A stretch of DNA of 64,000 nt from the NCBI RefSeq assembly GCF_001189955.1, contig NZ_LFLT01000010.1, forward strand, positions 62,001 to 126,000, read 5' to 3'. The translations under genes and the position numbers were made by a program. This stretch comes from Herbaspirillum chlorophenolicum (lineage in GTDB: Bacteria; Pseudomonadota; Gammaproteobacteria; Burkholderiales; Burkholderiaceae_D). This document shows, piece after piece, positions 11,483 through 21,477 of this stretch. The notes under the pieces are model-generated. The model saw only the letters and a program-made list of their open reading frames with translations, had not been told where the DNA came from and did not search any database. Numbering within the stretch: position 1 is the stretch's first letter; each line of letters opens with the position of its first letter.

Positions 11483-13405
11483 TTAAGACGACTTGCGCAC
11501 GCGCAGATACCATTCGCACAGCAGGCGCACCTGCTTGGGCGTGTAACCCTTGCTGACCATGCGGTTGACGAAATCTTCGTGCTTTTGCATTTCTTCCGTG
11601 GAGCCCTTGGCATTGAAGGAGATGACCGGCAGCAGGTCTTCGGTGTTGGAGAACATCTTCTTCTCGATCACCACGCGCAGTTTTTCGTAGCTGGTCCACA
11701 GCGGGTTCTTGCCGCCGTTGTTGACCCGTGCGCGCAGCACGAAGTTGACGATCTCGTTGCGGAAGTCCTTGGGATTGCTGATGCCGGCAGGCTTCTCGAT
11801 CTTTTCCAGTTCGGCGTTGAGCGCCGCGCGGTCGAAGCTCTCGCCGGTGTCGTGGTCGCGGTATTCCTGGTCCTGGATCCAGAAGTCGGCGTAGGTCACA
11901 TAGCGGTCGAACACGTTCTGGCCGTACTCCGAATACGATTCCAGGTAGGCGGTCTGGATTTCCTTGCCGATGAATTCGGCGTAGCGCGAGGCCAGCGTGT
12001 CTTTCACGAAGGACAGGTATTTCTGTTCGACCTCCTGCGGGAACTGCTCACGCTCGATCTGCTGTTCCAGCACATACATCAGGTGCACCGGGTTGGCCGC
12101 CACTTCGGTGCTGTCGAAATTGAACACGCGCGAGAGGATCTTGAACGCGAAGCGCGTCGAGATGCCGGTCATGCCTTCGTCGACGCCGGCGTAGTCGCGG
12201 TATTCCTGGTACGACTTGGCCTTGGGGTCGGTGTCCTTCAGGTTTTCGCCGTCATACACCTGCATCTTGGAGAACAGGCTGGAGTTTTCCGGCTCTTTCA
12301 GGCGTGTCAGGATGGAGAACTGCGCCATCATCTTCAGCGTGCCGGGGGCGCATGTGGCCTTGGCCAGCGATGAGGTGCGGATCAGTTTCTCGTAGATCTT
12401 GATTTCTTCGGACACGCGCAGGCAATACGGCACCTTGACGATGAAGATGCGGTCCAGCAGCGCCTCATTGTTCTTGTTGTTGCGGAAGGCCTTCCATTCC
12501 GATTCGTTGGAGTGGGCCAGGATCACGCCGTCGAAGGGGATCGCGCCGAAGCCCTCGGTGCCCTTGAAGTTGCCTTCCTGTGTCGCGGTCAGCAGCGGGT
12601 GCAGCACCTTGATCGGCGCCTTGAACATTTCGACGAATTCCAGCAGGCCCTGGTTGGACAGGCACAGGCCGCCCGAGTAGCTGTAGGCGTCGGCGTCGTC
12701 CTGCGAATACTGCTCCAGCTTGCGGATATCGACCTTGCCTACCAGTGTGGAGATGTCCTGGTTGTTCTCGTCGCCCGGCTCGGTCTTGGAGATGGCGATC
12801 TGGCGCAGGATGGAGGGGTAGCGCTTGACTACGCGGAACTGGCGGATGTCGCCGTTGTATTCATGCAGGCGCTTGACCGCCCACGGGCTCAGGACCGGCT
12901 TGAGATAGCGGCGCGGGATGCCGTACTGTTCTTCCAGGATGGCGCCGTCTTCGTCGTAGTCGAACAGGCCCAGCGGCGATTCATTGACCGGTGAACCCTT
13001 GATGGAATAGAAGGGCACCTGTTCCATGAGCTGTTTGAGGCGTTCGGCGATGGACGATTTGCCGCCGCCGACCGGCCCCAGCAGGTAGAGGATCTGCTTT
13101 TTTTCTTCCAGCCCTTGCGCGGCGTGGCGGAAATAGGCGACCACTTGCTCGATGACTTCCTCGGCCCCGTAGAACTCTTTGAAGGCGGGATAAACCTTGA
13201 TCACCTTGTTGGCAAAGATGCGCGAGAGCAGCGGGTCTTCCCGGGTGTCGACCTTTCCCGGTTCGCCGATGGCCATCAGCATCCGTTCGGCAGCAGATGC
13301 ATACACCGCCGGATCGTTCTTGCAAAGATTCAGATACTCTTCAAGCGAACATTCTTCTTCTCTGGTCTTGTCGAACCGGCTTGCAAAGCTGCTGTAGATA
13401 TCCAT
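11483..13405 (-). CDS. yeaG: PrkA/YeaG serine protein kinase
   Basis: 640 residues, family length. The N-terminal AAA-like domain carries a Walker A motif GPVGGGKSS at 110-118, followed by the PrkA C-terminal kinase domain. Homologues autophosphorylate and are linked to nitrogen starvation and stationary-phase survival; some authors report ATP-dependent protease activity in the Bacillus member. A strong GGAGGTGG ribosome site precedes the ATG. It is the first gene of the leftward operon with yeaH and spoVR. Confidence 0.95.
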   Translation of the reverse strand: MDIYSSFASRFDKTREEECSLEEYLNLCKNDPAVYASAAERMLMAIGEPGKVDTREDPLLSRIFANKVIKVYPAFKEFYGAEEVIEQVVAYFRHAAQGLEEKKQILYLLGPVGGGKSSIAERLKQLMEQVPFYSIKGSPVNESPLGLFDYDEDGAILEEQYGIPRRYLKPVLSPWAVKRLHEYNGDIRQFRVVKRYPSILRQIAISKTEPGDENNQDISTLVGKVDIRKLEQYSQDDADAYSYSGGLCLSNQGLLEFVEMFKAPIKVLHPLLTATQEGNFKGTEGFGAIPFDGVILAHSNESEWKAFRNNKNNEALLDRIFIVKVPYCLRVSEEIKIYEKLIRTSSLAKATCAPGTLKMMAQFSILTRLKEPENSSLFSKMQVYDGENLKDTDPKAKSYQEYRDYAGVDEGMTGISTRFAFKILSRVFNFDSTEVAANPVHLMYVLEQQIEREQFPQEVEQKYLSFVKDTLASRYAEFIGKEIQTAYLESYSEYGQNVFDRYVTYADFWIQDQEYRDHDTGESFDRAALNAELEKIEKPAGISNPKDFRNEIVNFVLRARVNNGGKNPLWTSYEKLRVVIEKKMFSNTEDLLPVISFNAKGSTEEMQKHEDFVNRMVSKGYTPKQVRLLCEWYLRVRKSS

Positions 13406-14756
13406 ACCACCTCCGTCGCTTCAGAAAATACGAAACAGATTCATATGTTTGGACTTGCCATCTGCGGTTATCAAAGAACGCGTCGGTGACTCGGGAAGGC
13501 GTCATTGCCGAAGTGTTCTTTGAAAGCCGTAGCATCAACAGCGCGATGCAAAAGACCTTGGTTTTTATTCTATTCCTTTTCTCTTTCTGCTACTGATCGA
13601 TTCGTATGGTCTTTGTTTCAGCATAGGCCGGATTTATTTTCACGTAATGGAAAACACCCTGTGTTTTGCATCTCTTCTTGCAGAAACGGGCTGCCGGCAT
13701 GCTGTCGGATTGCGCGATGAATCCCCTTTCTCCCATGCTCTCTCAATGTGCAGCAAGGCGTTGCGGTTGACGTTACGGTGCGCTATTTTTGCGCACCACG
13801 CCACCAGGAAAAACCTGACCGCCAATATGGAAAAACGGCGCAGCAACGGAGCTTTCGGCCTGCCCTCCAGCCGCGCACGCTTTGCCGGTCTTTTGCGTCA
13901 CCCATATGCGCGCGCATCCCTCGCTTTAGTTATAGCTGGAATCGTGCCAGATGGGGGACTTCTTGTGCGCGTGTAGCGATATGCTGTGCCGCGATGTGGC
14001 CGGCTGCGGCCTGGGCAATGTTCTTTTCGCTGCGTAACAGCGGGGCCTTTTTTGTAACCGCGGCAGGGCAGGTTCGCCAAGTGTTGCTGTTCAGCCTCAT
14101 TTGCGATGCCTGCGGCGCTGGCGGATCGCAGGCCTTCGGCCGGCATCGGATTTTTCCGCATGTCGATATGCGGGGCATGCATGCTGCTGTGCGATAAAGC
14201 GGTTCTTTAATATGAAGACGTGCTGTCGAAATCTTTTAGAACATATTGGGCGGACGGCTTTCAGGCTTGATGGCATGCCGCACGATTGTATTTCCTTGAT
14301 GCATCATTTTCGTGCGCAGTAGATAGTAATGATAGTTGGTGCAAAAGTAATGACATGGAGGAAACTTTTTTGTGTGAGCCATTGCCTGTTTGGAAAATTT
14401 GCCACGCCGGTATGGCCGGACCTGCCTGCCGGACGATCAGGATGCGCCCAAAAGCAGATAAGTCATTGACAGGTAAATGGAAAATGCAGTCTAATTCAGG
14501 GTTCACCATCTGAAGAATTGCGCACGGTGCCGTCGCAGTGCTCTTTCAGCTTTCAGCGAGTCGGAATACCAACGTATAAAGACAAGAAGACGCGAAGACA
14601 AAGAGGGGCCGACAAATGGTGTCAGCGATGCGGGGCTGCCGTGGTAATGGACAGCAGGGCATCGGTGATGCGGAACAGGCACATTGAAAGCGGTTCCAGA
14701 ATTCCGATTTATTTTTGCTGTTTGCTGAATAAGCATTCCAACTAAGCGAGTCCAAC
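13406..14756. other. Gene-empty region between yeaG and rpmH
   Basis: About 1.35 kb with many stops in all frames and only short, mutually overlapping open frames, none with recognisable protein features. Base composition is less GC-rich than the flanking genes. I see a long-range inverted repeat (13471-13523) and a 7-bp hairpin GGTGCGC/GCGCACC (13777-13797). I looked for DnaA boxes (TTATCCACA and close variants) because rpmH often borders the origin, and found none. The right end must hold the rpmH promoter; TTGAAA at 14684 is a possible -35. Confidence 0.6.
13471..13523. repeat. Long-range inverted repeat upstream of yeaG
   Basis: TCAAAGAAC (13471-13479) and GTTCTTTGA (13515-13523) are perfect 9-bp complements 35 bp apart, 66-118 bp before the yeaG start. 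They could be paired half-sites for a regulator or a leader hairpin. Confidence 0.45.
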
Positions 14757-14894
14757 ATGAAACGTACTTACCAACCTTCCGTCGTGCGTCGCAAGCGTAC
14801 CCACGGTTTCCGCGCTCGTATGGCAACCCGTGGCGGCCGTGCCGTCATCAACGCTCGCCGCGCCAAGGGCCGCAAGCGTCTGGCTGCTGTTTAA
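14757..14894 (+). CDS. rpmH: 50S ribosomal protein L34
   Basis: 45 residues, highly basic. It begins [18 protein letters not shown] and ends GRKRLAAV, matching L34 along its whole length. It is a component of the large ribosomal subunit and the first gene of the rpmH-rnpA-yidD-yidC cluster, with rnpA starting 29 bp downstream. A weak AAGCGAG ribosome site precedes it. Confidence 0.97.
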   Translation: MKRTYQPSVVRRKRTHGFRARMATRGGRAVINARRAKGRKRLAAV

Positions 14895-14923
14895 TCAGCT
14901 ACGACAGTGCGCTGCTGCATCGC

Positions 14924-15325
14924 GTGACGGACGTACTTCCTACGCTCTCTACGCTTTTCCCACGCGATCGGCGAATCGTTAAAACGGATGAGTTTTCATC
15001 CGTTTTTCGTTTGCGCCCCGTCCATCGTACGGAGCATTTCGTGTTGTACGCGCGCCGCAACAACTTGCCGCATGCCCGCCTGGGTGTGGTGGCGGCCAAG
15101 CGTTTTGCACCGCGTGCGGTAACGCGCAATACGATCAAGCGCGCCACGCGGGAACTGTTCCGCCAGGCTTCCTTGCCGGCGGTTGACTGCATCGTGCGTT
15201 TGTCCCGGCCTGTGAACACCAAACGGGATGCGGCAACCAACTCGGCGCTCAAGACTGCTTTGCGGGCCGAGCTGACGCAGTTGTTCGCCTTTTTGCCGAA
15301 CGCGCCAGCGTTTGCCAGGAAATAG
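14924..15325 (+). CDS. rnpA: Ribonuclease P protein component
   Basis: 133 residues. The RNR-like basic block [24 protein letters not shown] (residues about 57-80) is the signature of the RNase P protein, which helps the catalytic RNA cut 5' leaders from pre-tRNA. The GTG at 14924 is used because it is the first start after the rpmH stop that keeps the [13 protein letters not shown] opening. The stop is 13 bp before yidD. Confidence 0.95.
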   Translation: MTDVLPTLSTLFPRDRRIVKTDEFSSVFRLRPVHRTEHFVLYARRNNLPHARLGVVAAKRFAPRAVTRNTIKRATRELFRQASLPAVDCIVRLSRPVNTKRDAATNSALKTALRAELTQLFAFLPNAPAFARK

Positions 15326-15338
15326 GAAGTCGGAAGTG

Positions 15339-15686
15339 ATGAAAACGCCTTTGCTCCTGCTGTTACGTGCCTATAAGCTGGGAGTGAGCCCTTTTCTCGG
15401 GCAGAATTGCCGTTTTTATCCCAGTTGTTCCGACTATGCCGCCGAGGCAGTACGTCTGCATGGTGCGCTCAAAGGCAGTTTGCTGGCGGGCAAGCGCTTG
15501 TGCAAATGCCATCCCTGGCATCCCGGCGGCCTCGATCCTGTTCCCGGTTCGCCCGGCGCCGCCGATTGCCAGGATGACGGCAAGGCGGCAATTGAGGCTC
15601 CCCTGATTTCCCAACGTTCTTCGCCGCAGAGCAGTGCGGCGCGAGTTCCCCCTGCTGTGGCCGCTGACGGTTGCAGTCACTCCTGA
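15339..15686 (+). CDS. yidD: Membrane protein insertion efficiency factor YidD
   Basis: 115 residues from the ATG at 15339. The core [21 protein letters not shown] followed by SCSDYAAEA and a [10 protein letters not shown] block holds the conserved cysteines of the YidD family, which sits at the inner membrane and helps YidC insert proteins. The C-terminal 35 residues past HPGGLDPVP are longer than usual and look disordered. It sits between rnpA and yidC as in most bacteria. Confidence 0.95.
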   Translation: MKTPLLLLLRAYKLGVSPFLGQNCRFYPSCSDYAAEAVRLHGALKGSLLAGKRLCKCHPWHPGGLDPVPGSPGAADCQDDGKAAIEAPLISQRSSPQSSAARVPPAVAADGCSHS

Positions 15687-15702
15687 ACTAACCAATACGC
15701 AT

Positions 15703-17397
15703 ATGGATATCAAACGTACCGTCCTGTGGGTTGTATTCTCCTTCTCTTTGCTGTTGCTCTGGGATGGCTGGATGCGCCATAACGGACATCAGTCGATGTT
15801 CTTCCCATCGGCGAACCAGACTCAGGAGCAGGCAGCCAATCCTGCGGCCCCGGTCGCCAGCCCGTCCGGCTCGCCGGTGCCGCAGGCCGGAACATCGGCG
15901 CCTGCCGCAGTTCCCGCCGACGCGTCCGCCGCACCGGCTGGCAAGGGCGAGACCATCACCATCACCACCGACGTGGTCAAGGCCGACATCGACACCCTGG
16001 GCGGCGAACTCAAGCGCCTGGAACTGCTCAAGCAGCGCGACGTGGTCGACCCGAGCAAGAACCTGGTGCTGTTCGACTCGGGCGCAACCCACACCTACCT
16101 GGCTGAAACCGGCCTGATCGGCGGCGCCTTCCCCAACCACAAGTCGCTGTTTACTGCCAAGCCGGGTGTGCGCACCCTGGACAACGGCAATGAAGTGCAA
16201 CTGGTGCTGGAAGCCGAACAAGGCGGCGTCAAGCTGACCAAGACCTACACCTTCAAGCGCGACAGCTACCTGATCGACCTCAAGCACACCGTCACCAACG
16301 ACAGCGGTGCAGCGATCAATCCTTCGCTGTACCTGCAACTGCTGCGCGACGGCAACAAGCCGGGCGGCGAATCGCACTTCTACAGCACCTTTACCGGTCC
16401 GGCCGTCTACACCGACGCCAGCAAGTTCCAGAAGATGACCTTCGAGAAGATCGAAGAAGGCAAGGCCGAGCACGCCACCAAGGCCGACAACGGCTGGATC
16501 GCGCTGGTGCAGCACTACTTCGTCTCGGCCTTCATCCCGCCGCAGCAGGCGCCGCGCGATATCTTCACCAAGAAGGTCGCCACCAACCTGTACGCGGTCG
16601 GCACCATCCTGCCGCTGGGCACCGTGGCGCCTGGCGCTTCGGTGACCATGGACGCCCACCTGTACTCCGGCCCGCAAGAGTCGAAGGTGCTGGAAGCCAC
16701 CGCTCCCGGCCTGGAACTGGTCAAGGATTATGGCTGGCTGACCCTGATCGCCAAGCCCATCTTCTGGCTGATGACCCACATCCACGCGCTGGTCGGCAAC
16801 TGGGGCTGGACCATCATCCTGCTGACCGTGCTGATCAAGCTGATCTTCTTCCCGCTGTCGGCCGCTTCGTACCGCAGCATGGCCAAGATGAAGGCGGTCT
16901 CGCCGCGCATGCAGGCCATCCGCGAACGCCACAAGGGCGATCCGCAGGCCATGAACCGCGAAATGATGGCGATGTACAAGACCGAGAAGATCAACCCGCT
17001 GGGCGGCTGCCTGCCTATCGCGATCCAGATCCCGGTGTTCATCTCGCTGTACTGGGTGCTGCTGGCATCGGTGGAAATGCGCGGCGCGCCGTGGCTGGGC
17101 TGGATCCATGACCTGACCGCCCCGGATACGCTGTTCGGCACCATCCCTTACTTCAACATGCCGGTCGGCCTGTTGCCGATCATCATGGCGGGTTCGATGT
17201 TCCTGCAGACCAAGCTGAACCCGACCCCGCCGGACCCGGTCCAGGCCAAGGTCATGATGTTCATGCCGCTGGTGTTCTCGTTCATGTTCTTCTTCTTCCC
17301 GTCCGGCCTGGTGCTGTACTGGGTGACGAACAACATCCTGTCGATCGCACAGCAATGGGTGATCACCAAGAACATCGAAAAAGGCAAGACCAAGTAA
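15703..17397 (+). CDS. yidC: Membrane protein insertase YidC
   Basis: 564 residues, the Gram-negative long form. It has an N-terminal anchor (residues about 4-22), then a Pro/Ala-rich linker and a large periplasmic beta domain. The five-helix insertase core follows from about 355, ending with [16 protein letters not shown] and a short basic tail. It inserts and folds inner-membrane proteins alone or with SecYEG. The ATG at 15703 ([12 protein letters not shown]) is chosen over the upstream in-frame start. A terminator follows. Confidence 0.97.
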   Translation: MDIKRTVLWVVFSFSLLLLWDGWMRHNGHQSMFFPSANQTQEQAANPAAPVASPSGSPVPQAGTSAPAAVPADASAAPAGKGETITITTDVVKADIDTLGGELKRLELLKQRDVVDPSKNLVLFDSGATHTYLAETGLIGGAFPNHKSLFTAKPGVRTLDNGNEVQLVLEAEQGGVKLTKTYTFKRDSYLIDLKHTVTNDSGAAINPSLYLQLLRDGNKPGGESHFYSTFTGPAVYTDASKFQKMTFEKIEEGKAEHATKADNGWIALVQHYFVSAFIPPQQAPRDIFTKKVATNLYAVGTILPLGTVAPGASVTMDAHLYSGPQESKVLEATAPGLELVKDYGWLTLIAKPIFWLMTHIHALVGNWGWTIILLTVLIKLIFFPLSAASYRSMAKMKAVSPRMQAIRERHKGDPQAMNREMMAMYKTEKINPLGGCLPIAIQIPVFISLYWVLLASVEMRGAPWLGWIHDLTAPDTLFGTIPYFNMPVGLLPIIMAGSMFLQTKLNPTPPDPVQAKVMMFMPLVFSFMFFFFPSGLVLYWVTNNILSIAQQWVITKNIEKGKTK

Positions 17398-17439
17398 TCG
17401 GATCGTTGCGCCAATCCCGGTGCGCCGGGACTGATCCTG

Positions 17440-17471
17440 AAAAAACCCGTGGGAAATCACGGGTTTTTTTT
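17440..17471 (+). terminator. Rho-independent terminator after yidC
   Basis: A perfect 12-bp stem (17440-17451 / 17458-17469) with a 6-nt loop and eight T residues. It separates the rpmH-yidC unit from mnmE. Confidence 0.92.
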
Positions 17472-17559
17472 CGGTCGCGAATTCTTCACAGGCCTTAACA
17501 TTGTGGTTGTGCCGAGTTTTAAGGAAGGGCGGGCACCGCAAAAGCCACTACGACAATAA

Positions 17560-18972
17560 ATGACTCACACGATGACTTTCGATTCCTCTCCTATCGCCGC
17601 CATCGCCACCGCACCCGGACGCGGCGGCATCGGCGTAGTCCGCATTTCCGGCAAGAACCTGGCGCCGGTGATTGCCGCGCTGTGCGGCCGCGAGCGCCTG
17701 GCGCCGCGCCATGCTACTTATTTGCCGTTCCGCCGTGCCGACGGCAGCCCGATCGACCAGGGCCTGGCGATCCACTTCCCGGCGCCGCATTCCTACACCG
17801 GCGAAGACGTGCTGGAACTGCAGGGCCATGGCGGTCCGGTGGTGATGCAGATGCTGCTGGCGCGTTGCCTGGAGGCCGGTGCCGAGATTGGTTTGCGCCT
17901 GGCCGAGCCGGGCGAGTTCACCCAGCGTGCCTTCCTCAACGACAAGATCGACCTGGCCCAGGCCGAAGCGGTGGCCGACCTGATCGAGGCCACGACCGAA
18001 GCAGCCGCCAAGTCGGCATCCGAATCCTTGAGCGGCGCGTTCTCCAAAGTCATCCATGAACTGGTGGAACAGGTCACCAGTTTGCGCATGCTGGTGGAAG
18101 CCACGCTCGACTTCCCGGAAGAGGAAATCGATTTCCTCAAGCAATCCGACGCGCGCGGCCAGCTGGCAAGAATTCGTGCGACCCTGGAAGACGTTTTCAA
18201 GCATGCCGCCCAAGGTGCGCTGTTGCGCGACGGCTTGAATGCCGTGCTGGCCGGCAAGCCCAATGTGGGCAAGTCGTCGCTGCTGAACGTGCTGGCCGGA
18301 TCGGACGTGGCCATCGTCACACCGATCGCCGGCACCACCCGCGACAAGGTCACGCAGACCATCCTGATCGAAGGCATGCCGCTCAACATCATCGACACCG
18401 CCGGCATTCGCGAGGCGGGTGAAGACGGCAGCGGCCCCGATGAAGTCGAGCGCATCGGCATCGAGCGCACCTGGGCTGAAGTGGCCAAGGCCGACGTCAT
18501 CCTGCACATGCTCGACGCCGATCTCGGCCCCACGCTGGAAGATGAGAAGATCACATCGCGCTTCCCTGAAGGCGTGCCCATCGTCCGCATCTGGAACAAG
18601 ATCGACCGTTCCGGCCACAAGGCCGCGGTGGACCAGATGCCGGATGCGACGCACGTCTATATTTCCGCATCGGAAGGGCAGGGCGTGGACATGCTGCGCG
18701 CAGAACTGCTGCGAATCGCCGGATGGCAGCAGACGGTGGAGTCGCGCTATCTCGCGCGCGAACGCCATCTGCTGGCACTGAAGGCGGCCGACGAGCACCT
18801 GGCGCACGCAGCCGCACACGCCGCGCTCGACAACGAGGCGGGCGAGCATGCGCTGGACTTGTTCGCGGAAGAGCTGCGCCTGGCGCAGGAGCGGTTGTCG
18901 AGCATCACCGGCAAGTTCACGCCGGATGATTTGCTGGGAGTAATTTTCTCGCGCTTCTGTATTGGAAAATAG
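17560..18972 (+). CDS. mnmE: tRNA uridine-5-carboxymethylaminomethyl modification GTPase MnmE
   Basis: 470 residues. It has the N-terminal folate-binding domain ([20 protein letters not shown]), a helical domain, an inserted G domain with GKPNVGKSS at 232-240 and a DTAG switch, and the C-terminal CIGK whose Cys is needed for catalysis. With MnmG it modifies the wobble uridine of several tRNAs. An in-frame ATG at 17572 is an alternative start. It has its own promoter region after the yidC terminator. Confidence 0.97.
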   Translation: MTHTMTFDSSPIAAIATAPGRGGIGVVRISGKNLAPVIAALCGRERLAPRHATYLPFRRADGSPIDQGLAIHFPAPHSYTGEDVLELQGHGGPVVMQMLLARCLEAGAEIGLRLAEPGEFTQRAFLNDKIDLAQAEAVADLIEATTEAAAKSASESLSGAFSKVIHELVEQVTSLRMLVEATLDFPEEEIDFLKQSDARGQLARIRATLEDVFKHAAQGALLRDGLNAVLAGKPNVGKSSLLNVLAGSDVAIVTPIAGTTRDKVTQTILIEGMPLNIIDTAGIREAGEDGSGPDEVERIGIERTWAEVAKADVILHMLDADLGPTLEDEKITSRFPEGVPIVRIWNKIDRSGHKAAVDQMPDATHVYISASEGQGVDMLRAELLRIAGWQQTVESRYLARERHLLALKAADEHLAHAAAHAALDNEAGEHALDLFAEELRLAQERLSSITGKFTPDDLLGVIFSRFCIGK

Positions 18973-19070
18973 TGAGTATTCCAGCCATCGAACTGGACGG
19001 CTTATTGCTTGGATTTAGCAGCCGCCAAAAGTGCAGCTTTGGGCGGTCTGCTGGAAAGAATGGTTTAGCA

Positions 19071-19646
19071 TCATTGCTCATCAATATCAGATAGAACAGT
19101 TGGATCGAGCAATATCGTGTGTTGCTTGGGGTTGCGTTCGCAAATAAATAGATCATCTCGCGGTCCATTCTTCGGGCCGACATTTCGAAGGTTCATTTTA
19201 GAGCTGCACCAAGGGCAGGTGGCCGTAAAGCTGTTGAGATACAGTCCGCCTTGAGTATCTGCCTCTAGGTAGTACTTCCGGAATAGGAATGGCTCAAATT
19301 TCCTTCGCTTTAAGGTCGCGGAAATAATAAACATAGTGATCGCTATGGCCAGCGAGAATAAAAACAAGGTTGACCATGAGGCGTACTTTGGTTGCGGAAA
19401 AGCCGAGAACAGGGTCAAATAAAGTCCAATTAGACTGGCTATCCCGGTGACGATGCCGAAAGCATTAAGGCTTCCGCTCTTGATGCTGCGCCCCCCAAGA
19501 GTTGGGTGGCGCGTAATGCTCATCTGTTCCTGGGTAAATGCCTGCTTTTCGCTTCCTCCGACATTTATGTTTGCTCCTCGAAAGTCGCCTACGCCGACAT
19601 TCAGGCTGCCATCACCTTTCTGGGTGCCATGGTTATTATGAGACAA
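19071..19646 (-). CDS. Unknown membrane protein with two TM segments and a zinc-ribbon-like tail
   Basis: 191 residues. The N terminus has a short Gly/Asn/Val repeat-like stretch (GDGSLNVGVGDFRGANINV), as in some small proteins thought to form short beta coils. Two hydrophobic helices lie near 62-82 and 91-110. The C terminus carries CPWC and a third Cys with a His, resembling a degenerate zinc ribbon. I do not recognise the family. It lies 34 bp from the next unknown membrane gene on the same strand, in a stretch visibly richer in A+T than its surroundings, so the pair was probably acquired. Confidence 0.65.
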   Translation of the reverse strand: MSHNNHGTQKGDGSLNVGVGDFRGANINVGGSEKQAFTQEQMSITRHPTLGGRSIKSGSLNAFGIVTGIASLIGLYLTLFSAFPQPKYASWSTLFLFSLAIAITMFIISATLKRRKFEPFLFRKYYLEADTQGGLYLNSFTATCPWCSSKMNLRNVGPKNGPRDDLFICERNPKQHTILLDPTVLSDIDEQ

Positions 19647-19680
19647 GAGTTACCCCCGATTTCTAATGCATAAATGAATG

Positions 19681-20094
19681 TTAGGCCTGCTCACTCTTTT
19701 CGAGGAGAGGGCCAAATCCGGCATCAATTAGTAAGGCACCGAGAAATATGCCAAATCCATAGACGGCGCCAGTGTTTGTACCTTCCCAACCTGCCAGCCA
19801 AATGAACAAACCAATGATGAGGATGAGGGAATAGAAAATGATGGTGATCCAGCGCCACCCAGGCTCTGGTTCAATTGCTTCTATTCCACCCTTACGGTAT
19901 TCGCCTACTACGTACTTGAGAGTTGCATAGGAAATTGAGGCTACCATTCCGAGGAGTAGGCCCGCGATGAGTTTGTAGATAAAGGCAGGGAAATGTGATT
20001 GAACCCACTCCATTTGTGGGAAAAGCCCTGCCATAAGAAATAGGGCAACGACTGCGAGGATGACACGCTTTGAATGTGGATTTTTTGACGGCAT
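19681..20094 (-). CDS. Unknown small polytopic membrane protein
   Basis: 137 residues with four predicted transmembrane helices (about 9-27, 38-60, 82-103, 110-128) and a charged loop GEYRKGGIEAIEPEPG. No family recognised. It precedes the zinc-ribbon-like membrane gene on the same strand by 34 bp, which suggests co-transcription. A+T content is higher than in flanking core genes. Confidence 0.6.
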   Translation of the reverse strand: MPSKNPHSKRVILAVVALFLMAGLFPQMEWVQSHFPAFIYKLIAGLLLGMVASISYATLKYVVGEYRKGGIEAIEPEPGWRWITIIFYSLILIIGLFIWLAGWEGTNTGAVYGFGIFLGALLIDAGFGPLLEKSEQA

Positions 20095-20663
20095 AACAGT
20101 TTTCTTTCTTATGAGCCTGATGGTTATTCAACGGATTGCTCGGGCAGGCATGTGAATCGATAACCCCTTGCTTATTATGCTCATGCAATCGACAGCCCGG
20201 CAAGGAGTGGACTTCGGCCAGATCTATAATCAATGGCACCTTTCCACAAGCCATGAACCGACACGATTTTGCGTCGGTTCACCAGATTCCGTATTGAAGT
20301 GACGGACACCGTTCATGCTGACAAAGCACTGATGGACGTAACAAGAAGTTGCTATCCGTACGTAAATGCTTGATTAGTTGATAAAACTTCACGGCGAATG
20401 TTACAGCGTGTAAAAACGATAGTGGTGCAGGAGGGAGATGGATATTCTGAAGTTCCTCCCCCTCCAATTCATCACCCCTGAGAATTGGATTTAGCCCGCG
20501 AGCCGCAAGGTACGCGGGCTTTTTTACGTCCCTATGCATCCCCCTGGATGGTGGACACGCTTCACGCGCTCCGTTTTCATTGGGGCACTGAAGAGCTCGC
20601 CTGCAGGAATGATCCGCCGCTGCTAAGATGCATTTTTTTCACGACCCATCCACAGGAGTCCGC
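20095..20663. other. Intergenic stretch between the AT-rich island and the nitroreductase gene
   Basis: About 570 bp without a convincing gene. It contains a hairpin with a perfect 9-bp stem TGAACCGAC/GTCGGTTCA (20254-20281) and an intrinsic terminator (20493-20525). The terminator does not close any annotated + strand gene, so the preceding 200 bp may encode a small RNA or be the relic of one. CACAGGAG just before 20664 is the ribosome site of the next gene. Confidence 0.5.
20493..20525 (+). terminator. Orphan rho-independent terminator
   Basis: AGCCCGCG / CGCGGGCT perfect 8-bp stem with a 12-nt loop and six T residues. No annotated gene ends upstream on the + strand. Confidence 0.8.
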
Positions 20664-21257
20664 ATGTCTTCCAATCCACGTCTCGCCGATTACCCCATCG
20701 ATCCGCATTTCATCAACCGCTGGTCGCCGCGCGCCTACACTGGCGCCGACATTTCGGAAGAAACCGTGCGGACCTTCCTGGAAGCGGCACGCTGGGCGCC
20801 CTCGGCCTACAATGCGCAACCCTGGCGCTTCGTTTATGCCCGCCGCGGCACGCCTGCATGGGAGAGCCTGCTGGGCCTGCTCAACGAATTCAACCGTAGC
20901 TGGGCCGAGAAGGCATCGGTGCTGATCGTGATCCTGTCGCGTACCGTGATGGTTCCGCCGGGCGCCACCGAAGCGGTGCCGGCCAGCACCCATTCCTTCG
21001 ATACCGGCGCGGCCTGGGGCTACATGGCCCTGCAAGCCAGCATCTCCGGTTGGCATGCGCACGGCATGGCCGGTTTCGACAAGGAGAAGGCGCGGGTGGA
21101 ACTGAACGTGCCGCCTGAATACGCGGTGGAAGCCGCCGTCGCCATCGGGAAGCTGGGTGACAAATCCATCCTGCCGGAAGGCCTGCAAGCCCGCGAATTG
21201 CCCAGCCCGCGTGAACCGCTCTCCAAGCTGGCGTTTGAGGGCAAGTTCAAGGCGTAA
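20664..21257 (+). CDS. Nitroreductase family protein
   Basis: 197 residues. The opening RLADYPIDPHFINRWSPRAY, then ISEETVRTFLEAARWAPSAYNAQPWRF, match the FMN-binding nitroreductase fold (Arg and Ser/Asn contacts to FMN). Late in the protein AAVAIGKLGD is the usual flavin-binding end piece. Such dimeric flavoenzymes reduce nitro compounds or quinones with NAD(P)H; the physiological substrate is unknown. The ATG at 20664 has a CACAGGAG ribosome site. Confidence 0.88.
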   Translation: MSSNPRLADYPIDPHFINRWSPRAYTGADISEETVRTFLEAARWAPSAYNAQPWRFVYARRGTPAWESLLGLLNEFNRSWAEKASVLIVILSRTVMVPPGATEAVPASTHSFDTGAAWGYMALQASISGWHAHGMAGFDKEKARVELNVPPEYAVEAAVAIGKLGDKSILPEGLQARELPSPREPLSKLAFEGKFKA

Positions 21258-21356
21258 ATAATTTTGGCGAAAGCGCGACAAAACGCTGGATTTTCTGAAA
21301 AGCCTCTTATAGAATAGCGGTCTTTCAGCGAGAACCAACAGCTGAAGACGGTTTTA

Positions 21357-21433
21357 GGAGTGGTAGTTCAGTTGGTTAGAATACCGGCCTGTCACGCCGG
21401 GGGTCGCGGGTTCGAGCCCCGTCCGCTCCGCCA
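21357..21433 (+). tRNA. tRNA-Asp (GTC)
   Basis: A 77-nt cloverleaf with encoded CCA. The acceptor arm GGAGTGG pairs with CCGCTCC (one G-T pair), the anticodon arm CCGGC/GCCGG holds GTC at 21391-21393, and the T arm is GCGGG/CCCGT-like with TTCGAGC. It is followed at once by a terminator. Confidence 0.97.
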
Positions 21434-21436
21434 GAT

Positions 21437-21464
21437 AAAAACGCCCGCGTAAGCGGGCGTTTTT
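21437..21464 (+). terminator. Terminator of tRNA-Asp
   Basis: Perfect 12-bp stem AAAAACGCCCGC / GCGGGCGTTTTT with a GTAA loop, starting 3 bp after the tRNA. Confidence 0.93.
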
Positions 21465-21477
21465 ACGTTTACGCCTT

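Noticed and set aside
13406-14756. oriC upstream of rpmH
   Set aside because: No DnaA boxes or AT-rich repeat clusters and no dnaA gene were found.
15688-17541. Long antisense frame (617 codons) opposite yidC
   Set aside because: Composition is His/Arg/Gln-rich as expected for a high-GC shadow frame, and yidC is certain.
20279-20539. 86-codon leftward frame in the gap before the nitroreductase gene
   Set aside because: No ribosome site, no family features, and it runs through an intrinsic terminator stem.
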